64,000 nucleotides of DNA. It comes from Mycolicibacterium pulveris. GTDB lineage: Bacteria; Actinomycetota; Actinomycetes; Mycobacteriales; Mycobacteriaceae. A program made the position numbers and the translations under genes. The stretch spans positions 4,340,001 to 4,404,000 of the forward strand of contig NZ_AP022599.1 of the NCBI RefSeq assembly GCF_010725725.1, written 5' to 3'. Positions 1 to 7,605 of this stretch are shown here, in pieces; within the stretch, counting starts at the first letter, position 1; each line of letters begins with the position of its first letter. The notes below the pieces were generated by a model. The model was not told the DNA's origin. It did not search any database and worked only from the letters and a program-made list of their open reading frames with translations.

Positions 1-2
1 GC

Positions 3-356
3 GGGATCGGGCTGGGTTACAAGCTGCGCGCCTACACGCTTCAGGAAAGCGGCCGCGACACGGTCGACGCCAACACCGATCTCGGCCTCCCTGTCGATGC
101 ACGGACTTACGAGGTGGGGGCATCGATTCTCGCCGCGCTCGGTATCTCGCGGGTGCGGCTGATCACCAACAACCCGGCCAAATGTGTCGAGCTCGAGCAG
201 CGCGGGATCGCCGTTGCCGAACGGGTGTCGCTGCCCTCGACCGTGACCGAAAGCAACCTCAGCTATCTACGCGCCAAGCGCGACCGGATGGGGCACAAGC
301 TCGATCTGCCCGAGCCGCCCCACGATCGCCAGGTTCTTGTCGATCTTCTGAACTGA
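3..356 (+). CDS. ribA: GTP cyclohydrolase II (RibA), C-terminal part, cut by window edge
   Basis: The 117 visible residues are the C-terminal half of GTP cyclohydrolase II, which opens the imidazole ring of GTP in the first step of riboflavin synthesis. The read-through begins GIGLGYKLRAYTLQ, the conserved stretch after the zinc-binding region. It continues with GLPVDARTY and LITNNPAK, all hallmarks of RibA. The start and the zinc cysteines lie outside the window, so it is unclear whether a DHBP synthase domain (RibBA) precedes it. It sits 166 bases upstream of a flavoenzyme-rich catabolic island on the same strand. It may be an accessory flavin-supply copy, but that is inference. Confidence 0.85.
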   Translation, partial: GIGLGYKLRAYTLQESGRDTVDANTDLGLPVDARTYEVGASILAALGISRVRLITNNPAKCVELEQRGIAVAERVSLPSTVTESNLSYLRAKRDRMGHKLDLPEPPHDRQVLVDLLN

Positions 357-450
357 CCGACCCGCTCCGAACCGAAAAACACTGCGTTCACCCGGCCCGA
401 GGCGACGGTTTCGTCCATCTCGGAGCAACGCATTCGCCCCATTAGGTATT

Positions 451-461
451 AAGTCCGACAG
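451..461. promoter_or_regulatory. GTCnGAC operator upstream of the hydrolase/LLM/VWA/AAA operon
   Basis: The 7-mer GTCCGAC at 453-459 has the GT-N3-AC core typical of FadR-type GntR sites. It begins exactly nine bases before the -35 hexamer. The same core and spacing recur at 5280 and 19064 and, on the minus strand, at 17486. A degenerate second copy, GTCGGTC (489-495), overlaps the -10. Confidence 0.55.
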
Positions 462-490
462 TTGACTCATTTAGTCAAATCGGTTAATGT
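462..490 (+). promoter_or_regulatory. Promoter of the 523-5059 operon, with inverted repeat over the -35
   Basis: TTGACT (462-467), a 17-base spacer and TAATGT (485-490) make a good sigma-A-like promoter, with a start site expected near 497. The -35 is also the left arm of a perfect inverted repeat, TTGACT-N5-AGTCAA (462-478), a possible second operator. Confidence 0.65.
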
Positions 491-522
491 CGGTCAACAG
501 TTTTCCGGGAGGAGAGGCGGCG

Positions 523-1428
523 ATGTCAACCAGCGACGGCCAGCACGACGTTGCGCGAGCCTTCGCCATGTGGCGCGCGATGTTGCCCGAGCATCCCGAT
601 CCGACGATTGATGAGTTCCGCGCCGGCTACGACGCGATGTTTCGAGACTTCCCGATCGATCCGGATGCTCTGATCACCGAACTCGACGCCGGTGGTGTCC
701 GATCGCTGCAGGTTCAAGCCGGCGATTACGAACCCAGCCGCTACGTGGTCTATTTCCACGGCGGTGGGCTGATGTGTGGCAACCCGGAAGGTGTGCGCTC
801 AACGGCTGCTCGTGTCGCGCGCGCCGCGCGGGCCACCGTCCTCGTCCCCGATTACCGGCTGGCACCCGAGCATCCGTATCCGGCCGCGCTCGATGACGCC
901 ACGGCGGCATGCCTTTCGCTGCCAAGCCGGCAGGACGGCGAGCCGGTCAGGATGGCCCTGCTCGGCGACTCGGCCGGTGGAGGGCTGGCGATCTCGTGCG
1001 CGATTCGGTTACACGACAACGGTCACGACCAACTCGCTGCACTCGCCGTGTGGTCTCCGTGGGTCGATATGACGGTGTCGGGTGCCACCATCGAGTCGAA
1101 GGCGACGGTCGATCCGATCGCCAGCGGCCAGTCGCTGACCATGTCGGCTACCGCCTATCTTCAGGGCCACGCGCCGACCGACCCGACGGTGTCACCGCTA
1201 TTCGCCGACCTGTCGGGGCTGCCGCCGCTGATGATCGAAGTGGGAACCGAAGAGGTACTGCTCGACGACGCTCGTCGGTTGGCGGCCAAGGCGCAGGACG
1301 ACGGTGTCGAAGTGACGCTCACCGTGGCCGACGGTTTGCCGCACGTCTATCAGTACTTCGCGTCGTTCCTGCCTGCGGCCCAGACCTCGATCGAACGCAC
1401 CGGTGCATTCATCGACAAGCACGCCTAG
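523..1428 (+). CDS. alpha/beta hydrolase of the hormone-sensitive lipase (HSL) family
   Basis: A 301-residue esterase or lactonase-type hydrolase, probably cytoplasmic. The oxyanion-hole motif HGGG is at residues 79-82, the nucleophile elbow GDSAGG at 148-153 (Ser150), an acid candidate Asp248/249 follows LL, and His274 lies in GLPHVY. This order and the length are those of the HSL/Est family. I chose the ATG at 523 because a strong ribosome site (GGGAGGAGAGG) lies just upstream; an earlier ATG at 487 overlaps the -10. It is the first gene of an operon with an LLM oxidoreductase, a VWA protein and an AAA ATPase. A role in opening a lactone or ester made by the nearby monooxygenases is inferred from context. 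Confidence 0.85.
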   Translation: MSTSDGQHDVARAFAMWRAMLPEHPDPTIDEFRAGYDAMFRDFPIDPDALITELDAGGVRSLQVQAGDYEPSRYVVYFHGGGLMCGNPEGVRSTAARVARAARATVLVPDYRLAPEHPYPAALDDATAACLSLPSRQDGEPVRMALLGDSAGGGLAISCAIRLHDNGHDQLAALAVWSPWVDMTVSGATIESKATVDPIASGQSLTMSATAYLQGHAPTDPTVSPLFADLSGLPPLMIEVGTEEVLLDDARRLAAKAQDDGVEVTLTVADGLPHVYQYFASFLPAAQTSIERTGAFIDKHA

Positions 1429-1491
1429 ACAGGACCGTTGTCGGAACCGAGAAGACCAACCGCGAAAACCAAGAAGATAGGAGGCGCGTCG

Positions 1492-2643
1492 GTGACCCGA
1501 AAGTGCGGGATGTTGTTCGAGATGCCAGTCCCTCGGGAGCCACGGCCCGGAGAGAAGCACACTGCGTTCGACTCGGAGGGCCAACCCTACGAGGTCGAGG
1601 CGGCCTTCACGCCCGAATTGACCGAGCGCGCCTTCCACGACGTCGTCGAGCAAGCCATTCACGCCGAGAAGTGTGGCTATGACAGCGTGTGGTTCGTCGA
1701 ACACCACTTCTACGAAGAGGCCTCCCAGAGTTCGGCGCCCGATGTCATGCTGGCGCATATCGCCGCCAAGACCGAGCGCATTCGTCTCGGCCACGGCGTA
1801 CGCCTGCTGCCTTACAACTACAACCCGCCAATCCGGGCAGCGGAATCGGCTGCCGTGCTTGACATCTTGTCCAACGGACGGCTCGACTTCGGCACCGGCC
1901 GTAGCCTGAGCCGCCTTGAGCTCGAAGGCTTCGGCATCAATCCCGCCGACACTCGGGAACAGTGGGAGCACAGCCTGGACATCATCCTCGACTGCTGGAC
2001 CAAGGAGGTCGTCGAGCGCAGTGAGGGGGACATCGTCTTCCCGCCGCGGTCCGTGGTCCCCAAGCCGTTGCAACAACCGCACCCGCCGCTGTGGGCGGCG
2101 ACCACCGGGGCCCCGGGCCACGAGCTGATGGGGCGCAAGGGCCTTGGCCTGCTGTCGTTCACCCTGATGCTCCCGCTGGAGGAGTTGGCTTCACGAATCG
2201 CGCTTTACCGGGAGGGAATCAAACAGGCCGATCCCGTCGGGCACTACGTCAATGATCAGGTGGCGGCGATGACGATGGTGTACTGCGCCGAGGACGCTGA
2301 TGTCGCGCGGGAACGTGCCGGTACCGCGGTGATGAGCTATCTCGAATGGGCATTCGGGGCGTTCGTGGGCGCCGCCAAGTGGATGGATCCTCGCGAGGGT
2401 AGCTACAACTACCTGCAGGAGATGATGGGCATCGATTTCGACCAACTCACCTTCGATGTCGTCAACGACAACGACATGGTGATCGTCGGAACACCCGACG
2501 AGTGCGCCAAGAAGGCGGAGCGGTATTTCGAGGCGGGCGTCGACCAGATGCTGTGCCAGACGACGCTGCCGGGGATTCCGCACCAGGAAGTGATGGAGTC
2601 GATTGAATTGTTTGGCCGCGAGGTCATTCCGAAGATCACCTAA
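1492..2643 (+). CDS. LLM-class (bacterial luciferase-like) flavin-dependent oxidoreductase
   Basis: A 383-residue TIM-barrel protein of the luciferase-like family, which uses reduced FMN or F420. Family signs are the EHHFYEE segment near the N-terminus, the IAAKTERIRLGHGV stretch, LDILSNGRLDFGTGR, and the C-terminal IVGTPDECAKKAERY stretch typical of alkanal monooxygenase-like enzymes. The GTG at 1492 is preferred because AGGAGG (1479-1484) sits seven bases before it; an upstream TTG at 1438 lacks a site. Some members act as type II Baeyer-Villiger or aldehyde monooxygenases, others as F420-dependent reductases. The sequence alone does not decide which. Confidence 0.85.
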   Translation: MTRKCGMLFEMPVPREPRPGEKHTAFDSEGQPYEVEAAFTPELTERAFHDVVEQAIHAEKCGYDSVWFVEHHFYEEASQSSAPDVMLAHIAAKTERIRLGHGVRLLPYNYNPPIRAAESAAVLDILSNGRLDFGTGRSLSRLELEGFGINPADTREQWEHSLDIILDCWTKEVVERSEGDIVFPPRSVVPKPLQQPHPPLWAATTGAPGHELMGRKGLGLLSFTLMLPLEELASRIALYREGIKQADPVGHYVNDQVAAMTMVYCAEDADVARERAGTAVMSYLEWAFGAFVGAAKWMDPREGSYNYLQEMMGIDFDQLTFDVVNDNDMVIVGTPDECAKKAERYFEAGVDQMLCQTTLPGIPHQEVMESIELFGREVIPKIT

Positions 2644-2663
2644 CCTCGTCGCGTCCGGACGGA

Positions 2664-4205
2664 ATGCCTGTGCAAGCGCCCACGGAGTGCGACCTCAGCA
2701 CGCTCTCGGACGTCGCAGCGGTTCTCGCACCGGCGCTCAGCGGCGGGCGAAGACACGATGCCCAACTGGTCGCTGGTGAACGCGGACAGTTCGCGACGGA
2801 TCTCAGCACCGTCTATGTATCTGCGGCGCAGACGGTTCCGGCGGGTATGACGGTCGTGCGGGCCATGACCCTGGGGATCGCATTGCAGAGTTCGCCGACC
2901 AAGGAGATGGTCTCGGCGCTCGACTGGTCGTTGTTGACCCCACGGGAGCGGCGCGCCCTGCGGATCGCGGAGGGGCGGGCAGCGATGGGATGGGCGATCG
3001 CGTCGTGGCCTGCGATGTCGCCGGACTACGCCACGCTGGCACCGGGTCACCGGGCAGAACCAGCAGACGGTATCGATGAATTGCTGCAGCGGGCATCGGC
3101 GTTGGCCCGCAGCAATCTCGTGCTCGACGTTCCGGAGCTGTTCGGCGTTCCACCCGGAAGTCGACCGCTGAGCCGGCACCGCGAACGCATCGCCGGAGAC
3201 GGTAGGAGGCGCAACCGGGTGCCGTGGTCCAGTCGGCGAAACCTGCGCCACATGCGGCTCGCGATGCCTGTCGGCGGCACCGAAGGGGAATCTCCTCGTC
3301 TCGTCATCTTCGAGGAGGCGCCCGACAGCGAAGGGGAGTCCAGTGACGCCGACCGCCGCCTGGGCGTGCCCTACCCGGAGTGGGATTACCGACTGAACCG
3401 TTACCGACAGGACTTCGTGACGGTCGTCGAACGACGCATTTCGCCGCGGTATTCCCGAAACATCGACTTGGACCCCAGGATAAGGCGCTGGTTCATGGCC
3501 CCGCACGCTCTTGCACGGCGGAGCCGGATGGAGGACGGCGACCAGCTCGACGTCTCCGCCTATGTGGAGCAGTTCGGGTGGTCGAGAGCGGGAGGCCATG
3601 TCGATGACCGCATATACGAGGCAATGCTGCCCGCGCAGCGTGATGTCGCGACCGCCCTGCTACTCGATGCCACCTCGTCCTTGCAGGGCCGGGGTGGCGC
3701 GGGGTTCAGGCTCCAGCTAGCGTGCAGCGACGCGCTGTGCGCCGGGATGAGCAGCACCGCCGAGCGGTTCGCGGTATTCGCCTTCACCGGGGAAACCCGG
3801 CACCGGGTGGAGGTGACGCGGTTGCGTAACTTCGATGACCCCGCGTGGGCACTGCCTGCGGGGGCGGCGATCCGGCCGTCGGGCTACACGCGCCTGGGTG
3901 CGGCACTGCGGCATGTCACGAGGAGATTGGTGCAAGCTCCCGCCGAGCGCCGGGTGTTGCTCTCGATCGGGGACGCGGTGCCATCCGACGAGGGATATGA
4001 GGGCACCTACGCCGATGCGGACGTCAACCGCGCAGTGGACGAAGCGATCGCCGCCGGGGTCGTCTTCCGCCAGCTCGCCGTCGGGAAGACGACCGACGCG
4101 CAGCTCGAGCGCCGGTTCGGCTCTGGCCGTTTCCATCGAGTTTCGAAGTCCGAGGATCTCCCTTCGGTCCTCGCCCGGGTACACAAGGAGTTGACCTATC
4201 TATGA
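2664..4205 (+). CDS. NorD/CoxE-like von Willebrand factor A (VWA) domain protein
   Basis: A 513-residue protein with a divergent, Arg-rich N-terminal two thirds and a C-terminal VWA domain resembling NorD. A MIDAS-like motif, LLDATSS, lies near residue 335 (Thr replaces the first Ser of DxSxS). It is followed by GYTRLGAALRHVT and RRVLLSIGDAVPSD, the NorD counterparts of which read YTRMGAA and LTDGKPND. In NorQ/NorD, CbbQ/CbbO and CoxD/CoxE pairs the VWA partner links the AAA motor to a metalloenzyme that needs remodelling or metal insertion. The stop overlaps the next start as ATGA, so the two are translationally coupled. The client protein is not evident. Confidence 0.8.
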   Translation: MPVQAPTECDLSTLSDVAAVLAPALSGGRRHDAQLVAGERGQFATDLSTVYVSAAQTVPAGMTVVRAMTLGIALQSSPTKEMVSALDWSLLTPRERRALRIAEGRAAMGWAIASWPAMSPDYATLAPGHRAEPADGIDELLQRASALARSNLVLDVPELFGVPPGSRPLSRHRERIAGDGRRRNRVPWSSRRNLRHMRLAMPVGGTEGESPRLVIFEEAPDSEGESSDADRRLGVPYPEWDYRLNRYRQDFVTVVERRISPRYSRNIDLDPRIRRWFMAPHALARRSRMEDGDQLDVSAYVEQFGWSRAGGHVDDRIYEAMLPAQRDVATALLLDATSSLQGRGGAGFRLQLACSDALCAGMSSTAERFAVFAFTGETRHRVEVTRLRNFDDPAWALPAGAAIRPSGYTRLGAALRHVTRRLVQAPAERRVLLSIGDAVPSDEGYEGTYADADVNRAVDEAIAAGVVFRQLAVGKTTDAQLERRFGSGRFHRVSKSEDLPSVLARVHKELTYL

Positions 4206-5059
4206 CGAACGCCATGACACCGGTCGAATTTGATTCGCAGAGTGCATATTACGTGTCGACCGGCGGAGAATGTGAGGCGATGCGCGCGGCCTGCGACAGC
4301 GGCTTCGGCGTCATGCTGACCGGTCCGACCGGCTGCGGCAAGACCCGGTTGGTCCGGCACGTGACCGAAACACTCGGCAGATCTTTGATCACGGTGTCGT
4401 GCCACGACGAACTGTCCGCAAGCGATCTACTCGGCCGCTATCTGGTGGTGGGTGGGGATGTCCGGTGGGTGGACGGCCCGCTAACCACGGCCGTGCGCAG
4501 AGGCGATGTCTGCTACCTCGATGAGGTCGCCGAGGCACGCCGCGACACCTTGGCTGTCCTGCACTCACTTCTTGACGACCGCCGAGAGCTCTATCTGGAT
4601 CGCACGGGTGAAACAATCCGGGCGAGTGACGGGTTCGCCCTCATGGCGTCCTACAACCCAGAGTCACGCAGTCTCCTCAAGGAGTTGAAACCGTCCTTTC
4701 GGCAACGCTTTGTCACGATCGAAGTCGACTATCTGGCACCGGATCTCGAGGCCAAGGTCGTCATGCACGAATCGGGGGTGTCCAGGGAGACCGCGGAGCG
4801 GTTGGTGCGTAGCGCGGTGGCGCTGCGCCGTGCCCGGCACGCCGGTATAGAGCCGCCGTCCACACGGCTACTGGTAGCCGCTGCACGGCTGGTCGTCGCC
4901 GGGCTCGCCCTGCCCGAGGCCGTTCGCCTGGGCATTGTGAACCCGCTGTCGGCCGAGGGCCCGGCGGCAACCGCGTTGCACGAGCTGCTCGCGATCGAAG
5001 GAATCGTCATCGAACGCGACGAACACCACGAAACCGCCACGCCGGCAAATCAGGGCTGA
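4202..5059 (+). CDS. NorQ/CbbQ-type MoxR-family AAA+ ATPase
   Basis: A 285-residue AAA+ ATPase. Walker A is GPTGCGKT (residues 40-47), Walker B is the VCYLDEVAEA stretch near residue 100, and sensor 1 is in LMASYNPE. Length and layout match NorQ/NirQ/CbbQ motors, which work with a VWA protein to activate metalloenzymes such as nitric-oxide reductase or Rubisco. It overlaps the VWA gene by four bases. It is the last gene of the operon: 406 bases without a gene follow, starting with hairpins. Its position between an LLM oxidoreductase and a P450 is unusual. Confidence 0.85.
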   Translation: MTNAMTPVEFDSQSAYYVSTGGECEAMRAACDSGFGVMLTGPTGCGKTRLVRHVTETLGRSLITVSCHDELSASDLLGRYLVVGGDVRWVDGPLTTAVRRGDVCYLDEVAEARRDTLAVLHSLLDDRRELYLDRTGETIRASDGFALMASYNPESRSLLKELKPSFRQRFVTIEVDYLAPDLEAKVVMHESGVSRETAERLVRSAVALRRARHAGIEPPSTRLLVAAARLVVAGLALPEAVRLGIVNPLSAEGPAATALHELLAIEGIVIERDEHHETATPANQG

Positions 5060-5094
5060 TCGCCGCGGCAATCGAACGGACAGGCGATGCTCTT

Positions 5095-5122
5095 CCCGAC
5101 CGGGGTCGGGGTCGCCGACCCC
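5095..5122 (+). terminator. Hairpin pair downstream of the AAA ATPase gene, likely terminator
   Basis: CCCGAC-N4-GTCGGG (5095-5110) overlaps GGGGTCG-N1-CGACCCC (5108-5122), so two alternative GC-rich stems form about 35 bases after the stop. No U-run follows, as is common for mycobacterial terminators. The rest of the 5060-5279 gap has no gene; a further short hairpin lies at 5243-5262. Confidence 0.5.
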
Positions 5123-5242
5123 AATGCATGCGAAAAGCATTGTGCCCGTGCTGGCGTCATGGAATGAACCGCGCCTGTTGGGCGCTGAGTAGATGCGGCT
5201 TCTGCGGCTGCCGGCGACGTCCTCCCGGGTGCCGCCGGTCGT

Positions 5243-5262
5243 TGTCGAGCGAACCCTCGACA
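5243..5262. repeat. Inverted repeat TGTCGAG-N6-CTCGACA
   Basis: A perfect seven-base stem with a six-base loop, 18 bases before the operator and promoter of the P450 operon. It could be a second terminator or a regulator site; its proximity to the promoter leaves both open. Confidence 0.35.
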
Positions 5263-5279
5263 GGCTTACTCAAATAAGA

Positions 5280-5325
5280 GTCTGACAGTTGACGCCCAGG
5301 GCACAATTTGGCTATTGTCGGACAT
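5280..5325 (+). promoter_or_regulatory. P450 operon promoter flanked by two GTCnGAC operators
   Basis: GTCTGAC (5280-5286) begins nine bases before the -35 TTGACG (5289-5294). After an 18-base spacer comes the -10 TATTGT (5313-5318), and a second operator, TTGTCGGACAT (5315-5325), covers the -10 and the expected start site. The layout copies that of the promoter at 462-490 and would suit repression by a FadR-type GntR dimer. Confidence 0.65.
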
Positions 5326-5371
5326 GTGCATCAGGGTCGGCCAGCCGGTGCGTCTGCTCAGATGGGGCTGA
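5324..5371 (+). CDS. Possible leaderless 15-residue upstream ORF in the P450 leader
   Basis: An ATG at 5324 lies six bases after the -10 TATTGT, where transcription should begin, so it would be translated without a leader. It encodes MCIRVGQPVRLLRWG and stops 94 bases before the P450 start. Leaderless small ORFs are common in mycobacteria. Whether this one is made or attenuates the operon is not shown by the sequence. Confidence 0.3.
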   Translation: MCIRVGQPVRLLRWG

Positions 5372-5465
5372 CGCGAGTTGAGTGGTCCGCGCCGCAACCG
5401 AAACCAGTAGTGAGCGCGAGCGTTCGCCGTTCACGACGGTGTCACCACCACGAAGGAGAAACACC

Positions 5466-6635
5466 ATGACCACTCAGGATGCGACGAACTCGCTATATCT
5501 GCAGACGCCTGGTGAGACGTTCGATTACCTCGACGACCTCCGCCGGAACTGTCCGGTCTCCTGGGACCCCATTCTGCGTGGTTACCTGGTGACGAAGTTC
5601 GACGATGTGTACAACGTCATGTTCGACAACGCTCGCTTCCGGCTCCAGGCCCGGCCCGAGGAGCAGTATCAAGAGCACCAGCCGAAGGGCCGGGTGCGGA
5701 CCTTCAACCACCTGTTGAGCCTCAAGAACATTCAGCCCCGTCTCCAGTCGGTCGTGCAGGCCGAGATCGACCTCCTGATCGACGCCAAGGCGCCCACGGG
5801 GCACATGGAGGTGTACGACGACTTCGCCGAGAAGTTGCCCGCCCACATCATCGGCCTCTTCTTCGGTTTGGACCGGGCCGATTTCCCGCTGCTTCTGTCA
5901 TACCGGCGGGCACGGCACGCGTTGTTCAACTCGCCCCCCGATGCCGAGGACATTGCGCGCACGGCCCGCGAGGAACAGCGGAAGATGGAGAGCCGGATGG
6001 CCGAGGTCATCGCCGATCATCGGGCCAACCCGGTAGACGACCTGCTTACCCAGCTGATCGAGATGACCGAAGACGGCGCTCCGCTGACCGACGAGCAGAT
6101 CGTCACGATCGTCGCGCGTGACCTGCTGATGGCCGGAAGCGAGACCGTCACCAACAGCATCTGCAATGCGGTTTATCGGATGCTGACCATTCCCGGCCTC
6201 TACGACAAGTTGGTCGCTGATCCTTCCCTCGTCCCGGCGTTCGTCGAGGAGGCTCTGCGATTCGACCCGCCCGTGCAGATCTTCTGGCGTGCCACCGAAG
6301 AAGACGTCGAGATCTCCGGCTGCCCCATTGCGAAAGACACCCAGCTCTACACCTCGATTGCAAGTGCCAATCGCGATCCGGAGGTGTTCTCTGAACCCAA
6401 GGTCTTCGACCTCACCCGCCCCAAGGGTAAACACATCACCTTCAGCGTGGGCTTGCACAAATGCCCCGGACATTTCCTCGCCCGCTACGAGCTGGAGATG
6501 TCGATCGCTTCGCTGCTGAGCCGCCTGCCCAACCTGCGGATCGACCCTGACGCCGAGCAGCCGCAGTATGTTGGCGTCGCGCTGAGGAACTGGGGCCCAA
6601 TCCATCTGCTCTTCGATGCGCCGAAGGGTGACTGA
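5466..6635 (+). CDS. Cytochrome P450 (bacterial class I type)
   Basis: A 389-residue soluble heme monooxygenase. The heme-ligand loop FSVGLHKCPG places the thiolate Cys at residue 333. The I-helix oxygen-activation motif AGSET is near residue 223, and EEALRFDPP carries the ExxR motif. The chosen ATG follows a clear GAAGGAGA ribosome site; an upstream in-frame GTG (5382) is less likely. No ferredoxin or ferredoxin reductase gene is adjacent, so electron partners must be encoded elsewhere. It heads an operon with an SDR and a Baeyer-Villiger monooxygenase, which suggests it hydroxylates the substrate whose alcohol is then oxidised to a ketone (inference). Confidence 0.92.
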   Translation: MTTQDATNSLYLQTPGETFDYLDDLRRNCPVSWDPILRGYLVTKFDDVYNVMFDNARFRLQARPEEQYQEHQPKGRVRTFNHLLSLKNIQPRLQSVVQAEIDLLIDAKAPTGHMEVYDDFAEKLPAHIIGLFFGLDRADFPLLLSYRRARHALFNSPPDAEDIARTAREEQRKMESRMAEVIADHRANPVDDLLTQLIEMTEDGAPLTDEQIVTIVARDLLMAGSETVTNSICNAVYRMLTIPGLYDKLVADPSLVPAFVEEALRFDPPVQIFWRATEEDVEISGCPIAKDTQLYTSIASANRDPEVFSEPKVFDLTRPKGKHITFSVGLHKCPGHFLARYELEMSIASLLSRLPNLRIDPDAEQPQYVGVALRNWGPIHLLFDAPKGD

Positions 6636-6667
6636 GCAGAACACAACCCTTCATCGCCGCATCAGCT

Positions 6668-7507
6668 GTGGCGTCGGCTCACGAAATGGACATTGATCAG
6701 ATGGATCTCAACAAGGCGCATGCCTTCATCATCGGGGGGTCAACCGGTGTCGGTGCGGCGCTGACCCGCGCGCTCGTCGCCGAGGGCGCCAAGGTCACCG
6801 TGCTGGCCCTGGCGGGATCCGAGCTCGACGATATCGGCCGGGAGACCGGCGCGGCGACCATCGCGGCGGATCTGTCGAATCTCGACGAGCTGGATGGCAT
6901 GGTCGCCCGCGCGGAGGCCCTGAACGGCCCGGTTGACATCATGGTGTGCATGGCCGCCGTGTGTCCGTCCGGGCCATTCCAGGACTACACCAGCGACCAG
7001 ATCCGAAAGACGGTCACGGTCAACATGATCGCTCACATGGAGCTCGTTCGACAGGTGCTTCCGAGCATGATCGCGCGGCGCACGGGGACGATCACCACCA
7101 CCGGTTCGTTCTCCAGCGAGATATCGATGATCCACCTGGGCTGCTATATACCGTCCAAGGCCGGCCTGAGCAGATTCGCGTTCGATCTCCAAAGCGAAGT
7201 CCGAGATTACGGCATCAGGGTGTTCACCTTTGTTCTTGGCTCGGTCAAGGGAACGCCGCTTGCGTCGAAGGCCGCCGAAGATCAAGTCGTCGGTTTCATC
7301 GAGGCGCGCGCCGGGGGTATCGGTGTGCTGACACCCGAGGCAGTCGCCAAGCGCATGGTCGAGGTCCTGCAGAGCAATCGCAAGCGGGGAGTGGTCGCGA
7401 TTCCCGGACTGGCGCAGCCACTGCTCGAGTTCAAGGCACTGCCAGACCGTCTCCTGGATCCGCTCATGGGCAGACCTGCGCGAAAACGCAAGCGCAGCAC
7501 CGCTTGA
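6668..7507 (+). CDS. Short-chain dehydrogenase/reductase (SDR)
   Basis: A protein of up to 279 residues with the SDR nucleotide fold. The dinucleotide motif is a variant GGSTGVG near residue 23, a CMAA segment replaces the usual NNAG, and catalytic YIPSK follows a Ser-rich GSFSS stretch. The start is uncertain: GTG 6668, ATG 6686 and ATG 6701 are all in frame and none has a strong ribosome site. It lies 32 bases after the P450 and 98 before the BVMO. The three enzymes form a plausible hydroxylase, alcohol dehydrogenase and ketone monooxygenase sequence. Confidence 0.82.
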   Translation: MASAHEMDIDQMDLNKAHAFIIGGSTGVGAALTRALVAEGAKVTVLALAGSELDDIGRETGAATIAADLSNLDELDGMVARAEALNGPVDIMVCMAAVCPSGPFQDYTSDQIRKTVTVNMIAHMELVRQVLPSMIARRTGTITTTGSFSSEISMIHLGCYIPSKAGLSRFAFDLQSEVRDYGIRVFTFVLGSVKGTPLASKAAEDQVVGFIEARAGGIGVLTPEAVAKRMVEVLQSNRKRGVVAIPGLAQPLLEFKALPDRLLDPLMGRPARKRKRSTA

Positions 7508-7605
7508 CCATACGACACTGCAGGTGTGGCCGGCAGTGTCCGAAATGGATCAGCCCACGCACCCAGGCAGCCGCGGCCGAGCAGCGCCAAGACGAGAGGA
7601 CATCG

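Noticed and set aside
1198..2121. Long antisense open frame opposite the LLM gene
   Set aside because: No family motif, no ribosome site; it is the high-GC shadow of a clear LLM-class gene.
6946..7605. Extension of the BVMO frame upstream of 7606
   Set aside because: The residues are Arg/His/Gly-rich and overlap the SDR gene in another frame; ATG 7606 has a ribosome site and family-like length.
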